NCBI GenBank assembly: GCA_025786725.1
Contig: JAHLTZ010000026.1
Coordinates: 62,001 to 126,000, forward strand
DNA from: Syncephalis fuscata
Taxonomy: Eukaryota > Zoopagomycota > Zoopagomycetes > Zoopagales > Piptocephalidaceae
Direction of reading: 5' to 3'
Length of the DNA stretch: 64,000 nucleotides
Position numbers and translations under genes: made by a program. Under the pieces are notes generated by a model. It was given only the letters and a program-made list of their open reading frames with translations. It ran no database searches and was not told the origin of the DNA. Shown here one piece after another: positions 13,362-24,401 of this stretch (positions are counted from its first letter, which is position 1; each line of letters starts with the position of its first letter).

Positions 13362-16300
13362 ATAATCATCACAATTATAATTATAATAAATATTTGTAAC
13401 AATACAATAGTTTTTTTATAATTTATACATGCTTTATTATCAAACTTCATTGTCAGTAGTGCATTATAATGATATATCATTGTTTTAAATAGATTAATTC
13501 TAATTATTCATATTCTGTTTATTACGTTTTCATTAACATATTTGCTTTACGCTTTTATAAATAGCATCTGCCAACATACAATTCCAATCCAAGTCATTAT
13601 CTTTCACTTTATCTTCATTTATATCAACAGCAATTATACATTACAAAGCATGTTGACTATATATATTGTTATTTCCCTGTTGCTTGTACGTACCAATACA
13701 TTAGCTGGCACTAGACTTTATGATTGATTATTAATACTTGCTTTATCAATTTGCTTTTAAACACGCGCCGCTTCTCAAGATTCGTAAACATTATTGACAC
13801 ATTTTTGTTTTAAAGAAATAAAAACTTTTGGATAAAAGTTATGAATGCCTACTAATACTAATATGTAAATCATTATATCATTTAATGACTACACATTATT
13901 AATAAAGACTGCTTGTTTATTGGTTATTGTATTCGTTATAGATTTAGATCTATTATACTCAATTAGTCACGCACACTATAATTTCACAGTATTATTATAC
14001 ATTGCTTTTTGTTCATTATTATAATATGCTATGTTTTATTAATAAAAGCTGCCTTTTACTATTAACTATATTAGTTTTAAGTTTTAATTTGGTTATTTTG
14101 TCATATACACATATTGTATTTTATCATAATATTCATGCACTTCTTCGACTATTTATTTGAATTAATATCATTATGCTAGTTTACAACCAAGTATACAATA
14201 TAAATATAAATAAGAACAAAAGACATCAAGCCGTCGGTAGCGATTATATCAGAGCTTGAGATAGTTGGTAATTTATTATTTATCACAGTTTATGCATAGT
14301 AATATAGTATTTACAATCATGAATGTAGTAGATATTTACCAGTGTATGTTATTTATTATTAGTAACTAACCAATAAAGTTTATTAATATTTACCTTTATG
14401 ATAGCCATGGTGTTGTCTTGTTCATAAATCTAAATATGCGCTTGATAGCATTCAGCACAGCTTAGATGAAATGTTAAACAATGCTATCCAATACGTTGAT
14501 GACCTAGACTCCCACCCATCAGCGTCGGTCTATACGGCTTTAGCTATCATAATCAAGATGTGCCGTGGCTGCTGTTTTACCATTGCTTATAGCACAACAA
14601 CATCAGAAAACTATTCATCCAGGCGACATACATGACTAGATAAACAAAAACGAACAACCAATAACGCTGAGCCCATACCCACGTCTAGGCCATCTACACA
14701 CAAACAAGAAATCTAAAATGCAATAACAGCAGTGCAATAGCACACTACTGCAATATTATACAGCCAACACAACCACATTGTCATTTTTACACAGCTGAAG
14801 ATAACAACTTAGATGGCACAAGACAGTATAGCACCTTAACCAAAGTTGTGCCAATTAAGGCGCTTTAACTTCTAAAACAACAATGCCATTATGACAACCG
14901 CTTAACACCACCCACAAGCAAGGAATAGTGATATGTATATACGCACACCTGAGTGTATATACAAGCACCACCATACAATACACAGAGTGGTCTACAGCAT
15001 AGACTAGGTTGTTTGATATTGTACCATCAATGGTCTCAAGCGTTCATAACGACTGAGTACTCCTTCTAGACAGCTTAAAGTATGCCAAGCAGTTGTATAG
15101 TGTATGGCTTCACAAGCAAGCAGTTTACAGTGCGTCATATAAATATTTGAATAATACTTAGCATTACAGTCTACGAATGTACAGAATGACGGAATGTGTT
15201 AGTAATTAGTTAAAGAATAGTGTAGAAATAGAAGGCGTAGTTGAGGTTGTGGATTCAGTGAGTAATGCAAGTGCTTTATATAGGCCATTGTATGTATTAG
15301 TGTGAAAGCAGGCATGTAATACCATCCAATGAATTGAATCCATCGTCACAATGAGACAGACAAAAAAGCGGAATAAACCGGCTTAAGAAGGGAATGCTGT
15401 GTGATATCGTGTAGCGTACATGGCTAACTCACTAAGAAAGCACGTCATTGCAAGACAGAGTGCCACTTTATCCAATTGAACCGTGCGATGGTTCGGCGAA
15501 ACAAAAAATGTCCGAATGCGGATGTAGAGCTCTACTGGAAAATTGTTCAGTGTGTGTGGACAGGCAATGCCGATACGAGTTGCCTATCATGGTAGTACAA
15601 TCGCGGAACTAACTGAATCAGGTAGCTGCTTTTGAATCGGGGTAACACCTTTTTTTAATGAGCGTGCATATACTAGTGCCAGCAAATATACAAGCTAATT
15701 AGAAAGATTAGCACACTGTGTGTATTGTGTATTAGAATTTAAAAACAATTATGCTATTTACAACATCATCAGTTGATGAATATGCACGATAACTTAAAAT
15801 TAGTTAATACCTGACATATTAACCGGTATTTAGTAACCTTAAATAAAACCAAACACTTTGTTTTTCATAAACCAAATTTCTGGGGTTTTTTCAAAGTTGC
15901 CTTCCCGAGTACGTGTAACCGCCATTTACGGACAGTTTCATCCAGCTGACGACTTTCTTTGTCAAAAAGCCAACTGTTCAAATTGGAGTTTAAATTGCAT
16001 CAATGTTGCAACATCGTCCATGTTCATAATAATTTATCGCACACCATCAATAGTATATGTTTATATAATTTATATAAGCATTTGCCCATTGTGGCTACAG
16101 AATGAGGCTAATAAACACTATTTAATATTCAAATGAGCTGTTGTCTCGTATTGTTTATATCTGCAACATTTTATAAAATTGTTTGATAAACTCCGATGCA
16201 AATAATTCATCATTGGTGCGCAGATATAGTTAGAATGTTGAGACCGGAAGTGGTAAATCGCGCTAGTGTATGTGCGCGCACTGTCCGTATCCTAAGCGGT

Positions 16301-16639
16301 CGATGGCATATTGCGAACAAAACCGCAAGTCCAGTCATCAGTAGCTTGGTGGCGTATGTTTCATATACTAGCCAATTAAAAATTTTAAAATACATCAATG
16401 CCCTCAATTAGAGTTACGCAAATATTGCTCTCGCAGATATGCTCTAATCACATGCAGTGCTTGCCAGTGTAGCGATATTATCAAAAGTAAAATATATGCG
16501 TCAGCTGAAACCATATAATACTATATAAGCATTTTATTTTTTGCAAAGACGTTGTACTTGCTTTATCATATTATATTTACATTCTACCTTTGTCTTGCAG
16601 TATTTGAACAATTCTCGAATATCTAAACTTATATACATC
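13362..16639. other. Gene-poor 3.3 kb, no recognisable gene
   Basis: About 14400-15700 is visibly less AT-rich than its surroundings but is riddled with stops in all frames and gives no recognisable protein. Frames at 15858-16136 and 16196-16411 are short and unsupported. No tRNA-like fold, terminal repeat or transposase motif was found by eye. It could be decayed coding or mobile DNA, or a noncoding transcript. Confidence 0.35.
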
Positions 16640-17841
16640 ATGGACAGTCCAAACAATTTACTTAACTGTAGCAATACCACTTTGTTTTTAAATGGTTCCC
16701 CTCACATTTCATTACCACCTTCTGCTTTACCATTTGTAGCTGAGCCTGATACACACTCCGCTACAAATGCCGTTGCTTGTGAGTTATCTGCAGCGGCTCA
16801 GCAATAGCAACAATACACTTGCCCACTCTTGCTTCTTCATTTGTCGCGCCAACAACTCAGTAGGATATATTTACGAAAGACTCCCTACTGCATGGGCAGA
16901 AATGAGTGAAGCAGAGAAGGCAGAAACAGTAGGCTGGGTTGAGGTATTTGGCGTTGAAGGCATGGGTAAGTAAACACATTATTAATGAATAGTTAAATTA
17001 ACCATATATGTATAGAATTTCTGATTAAGCGGTGTGAGCTGTTTATCCTTTGCAAAAACAAAACCGAGTAAGTTATACAGCGTATGATACTGGTTTTTGA
17101 TTGTTATAGCATTGTATTATGATTTGGTATTATATAGAAAGTGTATACATACCAAGCTATTGTTTGCTTAGCTTAAATGTATTAATTACCGTACTACAAA
17201 ATATTATCGACACAATGGCTTATTTTATTTAGGACAGGCGGGGCCAGGAGACTGACCAAGTTGAAGCTTTCCATATATTCATGGTAAGTAGTTCATATTA
17301 GTATACTAAAATAACGATAACAATTATAATAATATATAGGAAAATGGCAATATGATGTTAAGAGTAAATAATGACTATACTAATCAATACTAGTGCTAAT
17401 TACGTAATTAGAATTTTATGGCTAAGATATCATAGATAAATACAATTATTGATAATTGTACAGCACCAAATATATATTTAGTAAATGGTAGAGAAATTCA
17501 ACATGGATTTTCGACTATTATCGGAAATAATAGCTATATCCGATATGAGAAGGCAATAGTAAGTTTTATTAATTCACAGCAATTAAAACTAATGATTACC
17601 ACTACCAGTACTTGTTGTATACAAAATTAAGAAGCTGAGATTGAGAATTAAAGATTAACGTTGCGATTTCAACACGGTAAGTTAATAATATCTAGTTATA
17701 ATAAATTATACCAACCAATACAATTTAGATCATCAACAGCAAATATACTGTAACGAAGCAACCACTTGGCCGGTAAGTATTTTTATAATTAAATTATAAT
17801 GTTTATAACTCCAGTTTAGTGGCGGCTTTGGTGAAGTTTAA
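16640..17841 (+). pseudogene. Multi-exon gene of unknown function, possibly decayed
   Basis: No family is recognised. Several short segments are bounded by good splice sites: an exon ending GGCATGG|GTAAGT at 16964 (YERLPTAWAEMSEAEKAE), then a 50-nt exon after TATAG (EFLIKRCELFILCK), one after TTTAG at 17233 (QETDQVEAFHIFM), one after TACAG (YLVNGREIQHGFSTIIG), one around 17640-17687, one beginning ATCATCAACAG (HQQQIYCNEATTWP), and a last one (FSGGFGEV) ending in TAA at 17841. The first exon carries an in-frame TAG inside a Gln run and needs a frame change; the exon near 17650 carries an in-frame TAA where CAA would fit. This is either a pseudogene or a gene with sequence errors. Confidence 0.35.
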
Positions 17842-18438
17842 CCATTGTCTAACAACTATATTGCCATAGATGATATACATAATTGCTTGATTTACTTTGA
17901 GTCATAATAATTGCTTGTAATAATGCAACTGTTTTTTCATAGTTTTTTATGTTTTTGTTATCAAGCTATACTATCAATAATGCATAATGGTTCAGTTTGT
18001 GTAACAGAAATTTATCCGAAACAGGCCTATTGCATTGTAATTGCCATTCAAATAAGCTACGTCATCACTTCAACGCCCATTCAATAGAAACTGCAGTCAT
18101 ATATATATATATATTATTTGTCACCAATACTGGTTATTATTACTAAGCTATTATCTGCTGCATGATTAATGAATTGGTGAGTCATGACATCCTTCTCAAT
18201 TGTTATCAATGGCAGCGCTGTTCTATTTTTAAACATAATAAATCTGATAATGACCAATAATTAAAGCAATTTATCTATTGGCTACGGTCTAATCAGATTG
18301 CTTGGAAAAACCTGTTCTTGCAGGCCGTAATTTGACCTCAAAGGCCTCTAAACTCAATAAATAGCGACGTAAATCAAGTAATTTAATAATATTCCTCACT
18401 ACTATTCACTCTCAGTTCTAAGCCTATTTGTTTTCAAT
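17842..18438. other. Intergenic, upstream of COMT-like gene
   Basis: AT-rich, with a short (AT)n run at about 18098-18114. No coding segment was seen. It probably contains the promoter of the gene starting at 18439. Confidence 0.35.
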
Positions 18439-19361
18439 ATGACTACTCACACCGAGCTAAGCCATCGTTTCCCTGGAACCAACAGTATGTATTACTATTG
18501 GCTAAAACATTCAAGATCACTAATGTCTACTTATTGATTTTATTTTATTAGAGGAGGACCGCGTGGCAAGATATGTATTGGAACTGCTACCAAAGGCAAC
18601 CCGGAAAGTGTCTACGAGACCATCGAACGCTTTGCAAGAGAAGACGAATGGCTTATAATTCTAGGAAAGGAGAAGAGCGCTTTTATTGACGAACTCATCA
18701 CCACGAACAAACCATCGGTTGTTTTCGAACTTGGTGCCTATTGTGGCTATAGTGCCGTTCGGTTTGGTAGTCTGCTTAAAAAATGTAATCCAAACGCTAA
18801 ATATTATTCATTCGAGGCCGATCCACATTTTTATGAGATTTCTAAGACAGTAGGTTACCAAAAACTATTGTACTCCAACTGAATGTAGCTAAATTCCCTT
18901 TCGATAGGTTATTGAATATTCAGGTCTGTCGGACGTTGTAGAGGTAACTATGCACGCCGCCTTTGCCAGGTAATCAATACAAATTTATTACTAATATTAT
19001 TTAAGATTACCCTTGGTCCATTTAATGAATCACTCAGCACATTCCTTGAGACTCATCCAGAGGTTAAACACGTTGATTTGGCTTTTATTGACCATGCTAA
19101 AGAGCTTTACGTTTCTGATTTGCAGCTCATTGAGAAAAGAATCTATTGGTCAAGGTAAGATTGCCGCCACTTACCATTTTTAGCTAATCATCTCATTATG
19201 ACTCACAGGGCTCAATTGTCGCAGCCGATAATATCTTGTACCCAGGTGCACCAGAATATCACGCATATGTTACGGATAATCCAGATTATGACACGACTTT
19301 GATGAAAGCTATGACGATGTTCAAAGTTGAAGATGCCGTTGCGGTCAGCGTTAAAAAATAA
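18439..19361 (+). CDS. Catechol O-methyltransferase-like SAM methyltransferase
   Basis: This is a cytosolic SAM-dependent O-methyltransferase of the COMT family, acting on catechol-type phenolics with Mg2+. Exons are 18439-18484, 18552-18849, 18908-18943, 19006-19154 and 19209-19361. Conserved blocks in order are KEDRVARYVLELLP, KGNPESVYETIERF, PSVVFELGAYCGYSAVR (SAM-binding glycine region), VIEYSGLSDVVE, LAFIDHAKE (metal-binding Asp) and GSIVAADNILYPGAP (metal-binding Asp-Asn). The third exon must use the GTAACT donor at 18944, not the apparently better one at 18970, to match the family. One-base losses are inferred near 18592 (an A run, between LLP and KGNPES) and near 19133 (before KNLLVK). 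Outside these the protein is full length for the family. Confidence 0.88.
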
Positions 19362-20290
19362 TGTAGCCGCTACTTATTATCAATAAAGCACCATTTTAGC
19401 TATATTTCTTGGCTTTTTACAGTTCTAACTCCTTGTCCATTTATACTTATGCATGTGCATTATTTATTAAAGGAGTACTATTTTTGGTCATACCATTTAG
19501 TTACACAAATCATATCAAACAACAAGATAACGGACCAGTAGGCAAGTGGCCACAAAACTATTTCTGGTGTTTAATTGGCTCGGTCTTTATTCGCCGAATG
19601 TATAGGTGCATTTTAACCGAACCTGAAAGGTAAAGCTTAGTATCAAACAGTAACGAATTTAAAATCAGATAACAATTTATACTGATTAATCAGCAAAATA
19701 CTGAGACTAAAAATTCACTATCAGTTTCCCCAATAAAATCTAGATATATCCTATTTTCAACTTTATAATAGTGGTTATAGCTTTGTTTGTTGTTTACTGT
19801 TGTGTAAAAACATAATTAATTTATTAAATATTTGCTTTGTTTTTTACCTGGTGCTATTCGTAAATCTGTCCTGTTTTTGATGTTGCATCTACGAATTTTA
19901 CATTGCTTGGCGTAATCTTTTACACTAGTTCCGACCAAGCAAAACGCCGAGGTGATGTGTCATTTACGGACAACTAGTGTCCGATCTCCGGATTTGTGCA
20001 ACTAGTAACGACAGCAATGTGCTAATTCCCAGCAATGAATTCTGGCGCATGCTTTGTAAAGAATTGTGCAGGTATTCACTTGTACATTTTCCGTTTATAT
20101 ACATAATCCGAAATACCGAGTATTGTAGTGATGCGACATTATTTATAAATACTCCTGACAAGTTTAGAATAAAAATAATCATCGCCTTTTAAAAACAAAT
20201 TTGCATTTTTTTTTACCATAGGACTATTGAGTAAACGACCCTTTTTATTTTATTTCATTATTATCGTTTATCTAGCATAAAGTGTCAACT
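19362..20290. other. Intergenic, upstream of ABCG gene
   Basis: Frames at 19409-19633 and around 19964-20192 (overlapping on both strands) have no recognisable motif and are probably chance. T-rich DNA precedes the ABCG start. Confidence 0.35.
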
Positions 20291-22501
20291 ATGGATAATA
20301 AAGCCGATTTTGCTCATACAGAAGAGTTACGTTCAATTAATATTGAACGAACAGACACACGGGCTACGCGTAGTCGGCCAACTGAAGAACTGCAGCTTGT
20401 CTTTCGCAACCTGCGCTACACTGTGCCTATTATTGATACAGCAACAAAAAAAGCCACCACAAAAACTATACTTAACGATGTCACAGGCGTTTTTAATCCT
20501 GGTCGACTAACCGTTATTCTTGGCTCGTCCGGCGCTGGTAAAACATCACTACTTAATGTACTCGCCGGTGAATCGACAACAAATGCTGGCAAGCTTACTG
20601 GCGAACTACTTGTTAATGGCCAGCTAACAACTGGTCATGAAATCCGTAAAATGGCCGGTTACGTTTACCAAGACGATATCATTTATCATACAATGACAGT
20701 ACGTGAAGCTGTTACATTTTCCGCCCAGCTACGACTACCAAAAAGTGTGGGCGATGATGCTAAACGCGAACGCGTTGAAGATTTACTCTCGTTACTCCAT
20801 TTAACAAAGGCTAGCGACACATTAATCGGCAATGATCGTATTAAAGGCGTCAGCGGTGGTGAACGTAAACGAGCCAGTATTGCCATGGAACTCGTTACTA
20901 ATCCTGGCATTCTTTTCCTCGACGAGCCAACCAGTGGACTTGATAGCTTCACTGCCCTTACTGTCATACGCATCTTAAAAGAACTTGCACAGGCTGGGCA
21001 CACAATTGTTGCAACGTTGCATCAACCTTCTTCAGAAATCTTTCATTTGATCGACGATCTAATGCTTATGTCTGAAGGCCGTGTTCTTTATATGGGCGAA
21101 GCATCGAAATCAATTGACTACTTTGCTCGTCGTGGCTATCATTGCCCACAATATTCAAACCCGGCCGATTTCTTTTTCATGTCAATCTTTCATAAATCTG
21201 ACAATGATACAGAAACGACAGCTAATAATGGCGACCAATTAACGATAGCTGCAGCAACCAATGATACAATAACCGAGGTAGCTAATTTAGCCGACAACAA
21301 ATCAACACTGGTCCGCCGTACACCGAACAGCTCGTCAGATGTTGTCGGACATATGGCACGTAAAGCAGCAGCAGCCGATATTGCTGCTGCTCATGAACGT
21401 CTTCGGGATTTACTTGATCAATGGCCGGTTTCTCCTGAAGGCGTCGATCTTCAACTAGCCGCTGATTCGCCACACTCGGGCGGTTTCTCTGATTCCAATC
21501 GTAAATATCGCAGCAGCTTTTTCGAACAATTTCCGCTTATTCTAAGAAGAGCTGCAAAGAACGTATTACGCGATAAATTTATTATAGGCGCAAAACTAGG
21601 CCAAACACTTGTATTTACAATCATTTTTGATCTGATCTACTGGCAGGTGCCAAATCGTATTCAAACATCACAAGTACAGGTAATTACTAACTAGCTATTA
21701 TATTATATAGCAAGACTAATATCTATTCTTTTTATCAGGATCGATCGGGTGTTTTATTCTTTTACGCTGCCAATCTAGTTATGTCTAATGCTATGGGTAA
21801 GCTGCTTACTTTATTTATTAATACTTTTACTAATTCATTGTTTATTAGGCGTTCTAACGGTATTCAGCATGGAACGATCAACATTTGCCCGTGAAAATCA
21901 TAGTGGACTTTATGGCTTACCAGCCTTCTTTTTCTCAAAACTTGCCGTCGAACTTCCCATTTATCTGCTTACTCCTACTCTGCTTGTATCAGCGACCTAC
22001 TGGGCCATTGGTTTAAACCACGATGTAGGCCGATTTTTCCTCGCTTGTCTCATTGCCATTCTACTTAGCGGTGCCGGCATGTCAATGGGCTTGGCCGCAG
22101 CTTCCTTCTTCAACGAACTGTCGGTTGCACTTGCCGTCGTACCTACCATCATCTTGCCTATGATGATCTTTGGTGGTCTATTCGCTAACGTATCAACAAT
22201 TCCCGTCTGGATTCGCTGGTTCAAATGGCTTAGTCTAATGAAGTATGGTTTTGTCGCGTTTGCCAAGAACGAATTCCAAGGATTAACTGTCGGCTGTGGC
22301 GACGACGTACCAGCTGCAGCGTGTATTCCTATGGATGGCCAAACTGTCATTAAAAACCTTGGTATTGAAGATCAAGGATCAGTTTGGCTTAATATTGGTG
22401 TGCTAGCTGCATGGTGGATCGGTTTTACGGCCTTCTCCTATTTCGGTTTATGGCGTATGGTACGCAGTGGACGAGGAGGACGTAAGATCAAAAAGGAATA
22501 A
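20291..22501 (+). CDS. ABCG-family (White/WBC) half-transporter
   Basis: This ATP-binding cassette half-transporter exports lipids, sterols or xenobiotics as a dimer. Exons are 20291-21679, 21739-21796 and 21849-22501, with introns of 59 and 52 nt. The order is ABC domain first, then membrane domain, the reverse layout typical of subfamily G. Visible motifs are Walker A GSSGAGKTSLLN, Q-loop YVYQDD, signature VSGGERKRASIAM, Walker B ILFLDEPTSGLDS and switch His in ATLHQPSSE. The linker is about 110 residues and Ala/Asp-rich. The membrane part carries the subfamily hallmark FFYAANLVMSN, then FSMERSTFARENHSGLYGL, and a last extracellular loop with paired Cys. The start is the ATG at 20291 (MDNKADFAHTEEL). 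The frame is clean and about 700 residues long, normal for the family. The substrate cannot be told. Confidence 0.95.
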
Positions 22502-23359
22502 TGCTTGTAAAGCTATTGCTTAATATTCTATTTTTCATTATATTTACCGCATTAAATAACATCTTAAAATAAATTTAAGTTATTGTATATCGTTATTTAG
22601 CTTTTTCTTTTTTAAAGTAGCTGTACTTAAATATAGTAATAAATAGCATCAATTATTAGCTTTGTCTACTTTTAAACTTTTTATAGCTTATAAATATATA
22701 ACTAATAAAAGTTATCTACTACTCAAATGTTTGATTATACCATCATAAGTTTTAAAATAAAGATAAGGTTGTTTGTCAAAGATTGCTCGGCATATATACA
22801 TTTGAATATTTATATAGCCTAATTCGACATAAATACATACATGATTTGCCCATCGTATAGCAAAGTATTGGTCTTTACTCTATTTTATTTTATTAATTAG
22901 TTATTTTTGTTATTATTAAAACACTATAAATTAATAAAATTAATGAATTATGGTTTGCGGTAGTTGAGCTATTACCGCTAGACATAGCAGAATTGTAATT
23001 AATGGTCGTAGAGTAGTCAATTTGTTACAGTAGTAGTTACATGGGTGGTTGAACAATCTATTTGGAATTCTTAAGTATGTACATCTCCACGTGAACAAGT
23101 TGCATGCGTTGCTTTTCTACCAATGGTTTTAGGATAATACATACACGGCCTTCTATAAAGAATTCTATACCTTATAGAATAATTTAAAAATAACGTTGAT
23201 TTCAGGTAGATTAGGCATTGTCACGCCTATCTCTTTTGTTCTGCTATTTTGCTACTCTGCTATTCTAACTTCAATCTACCATTGTGCCATTTTCTGCACC
23301 AAATAAGCCAAGCTAGCACTATTGATTCATTAAGATTTGTAGCAATACAAGTTAACAAA
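22502..23359. other. Intergenic, AT-rich
   Basis: No gene was recognised between the ABCG stop and the small secreted protein. It presumably holds the ABCG 3' UTR and the promoter of the next gene. Confidence 0.35.
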
Positions 23360-23569
23360 ATGCGTCAAGGATTATTTCTGTTATCCGTTCTTATTCTCCT
23401 TTTAATTGGCGTAACTTGCGCTCAAGACAATGAAGAACGATGTGGCATAAATAACAAATGTGGTAAAGAGGCGCGATGTTGCAATGATGGCAAATGCGGT
23501 CGTCCTCACTCTTGCAACACCGGATGTGATCCTGAAGGATCATTTGATCCAAAAGACTGTCTTCTTTAA
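23360..23569 (+). CDS. Small secreted Cys-rich, hevein-like (chitin-binding type 1) protein
   Basis: A 69-residue protein. The start is the ATG at 23360, which opens a clear signal peptide (QGLFLLSVLILLLIGVTCA). The mature part is about 45 residues with eight cysteines: RCG, NKCG, RCCNDGKCG, SCNTGCD and a final DC. The spacing C...C...CC...CG...C..GC is that of hevein-like chitin-binding modules, and the GCDPEGSFDP tail resembles the module ends seen in early-diverging fungi. The aromatic residues normally used to stack on GlcNAc are missing, so chitin binding is doubtful. It is single exon. It lies back-to-back in location, though on the opposite strand, with another secreted peptide gene ending at 24402, so this stretch may be a small secreted-protein locus. 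Alternative: a generic disulfide-rich effector-type peptide. Confidence 0.72.
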   Translation: MRQGLFLLSVLILLLIGVTCAQDNEERCGINNKCGKEARCCNDGKCGRPHSCNTGCDPEGSFDPKDCLL

Positions 23570-24401
23570 TATTCAATAGCTATTTTTACGATGGCAGCAA
23601 GCAACCAACCATTATTATGCTGTAAACACCAATTACTAGGCATATCATGGTCTGCACTTGCAAAGATTCGATAGCTATCTTGTTTATAATTTGGTTTTCT
23701 GTTCAAGTAGCTATAAAATACTTTATTTTTTTACAATAAACAGTATACAACATTGCTAGCACATATATCACATTCAGCTAAATATCAATATTATGATAAT
23801 AATTTTGTTTATTATAATAACTAGCAGCAGTTAATCATTAATCTAGCACGTTTTATTAAATTGTACTAATGTATATATGCTGTTGCGACTGAGATCACAT
23901 ATGCTTATAGCAATAAGTTTTAGGTTCTTGTGATTATTTTAAATAAAATTGATGTTTACGTTAATTCATTAATTCGCAAATAAACTGAGTTGTTACGTTT
24001 TTTAAAACCAATAAATATGATATTATCCATAGTATAGCTGCAAATGAATACCACTGATTACATTGCTAATATGCATTGTTACAATTTCCAAATTCATATT
24101 ACGAGTTGAATAAAAATAAATCGTAAACATGGTTGTGAAAACTCAGTCAATTATAGCTAAAATAAAACCATATGTTTATTACTACAAGCTAGCATAGTTG
24201 AATAGGTACAATTGAATGCAGGTTTGCTGTATATAATCGCGCTATTGGTTGAAAGCGGATAAACCAAAATATTGCTAAAATTTGATATGTGAATGGACTG
24301 AACGGCAATTGCCAATGGATTTGAGTTTTGCCGAATGTATAGCTGAATGTGTCAAACTAGTCGTCTAATCACATGCCAATACCAATGCCTTGAAAAGCCC
24401 G
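23570..24401. other. Convergent 3' flank of two secreted-protein genes
   Basis: Lies between the ends of the plus-strand Cys-rich gene and the minus-strand microexon gene. It is AT-rich with several AATAAA-like hexamers on both strands, any of which could serve polyadenylation. No frames were recognised. Confidence 0.35.

Noticed and set aside
14480-14560. Reverse-transcriptase-like YVDD string near 14500
   Set aside because: A few residues only; the surrounding residues and frames do not match other RT motifs and stops follow at once.
15478-15530. tRNA-like GGTTCG element
   Set aside because: No matching acceptor stem, anticodon arm or A-box at the right distance.
20282-20290. GTG as start of the ABCG gene
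   Set aside because: A normal ATG lies nine bases downstream in the same frame.
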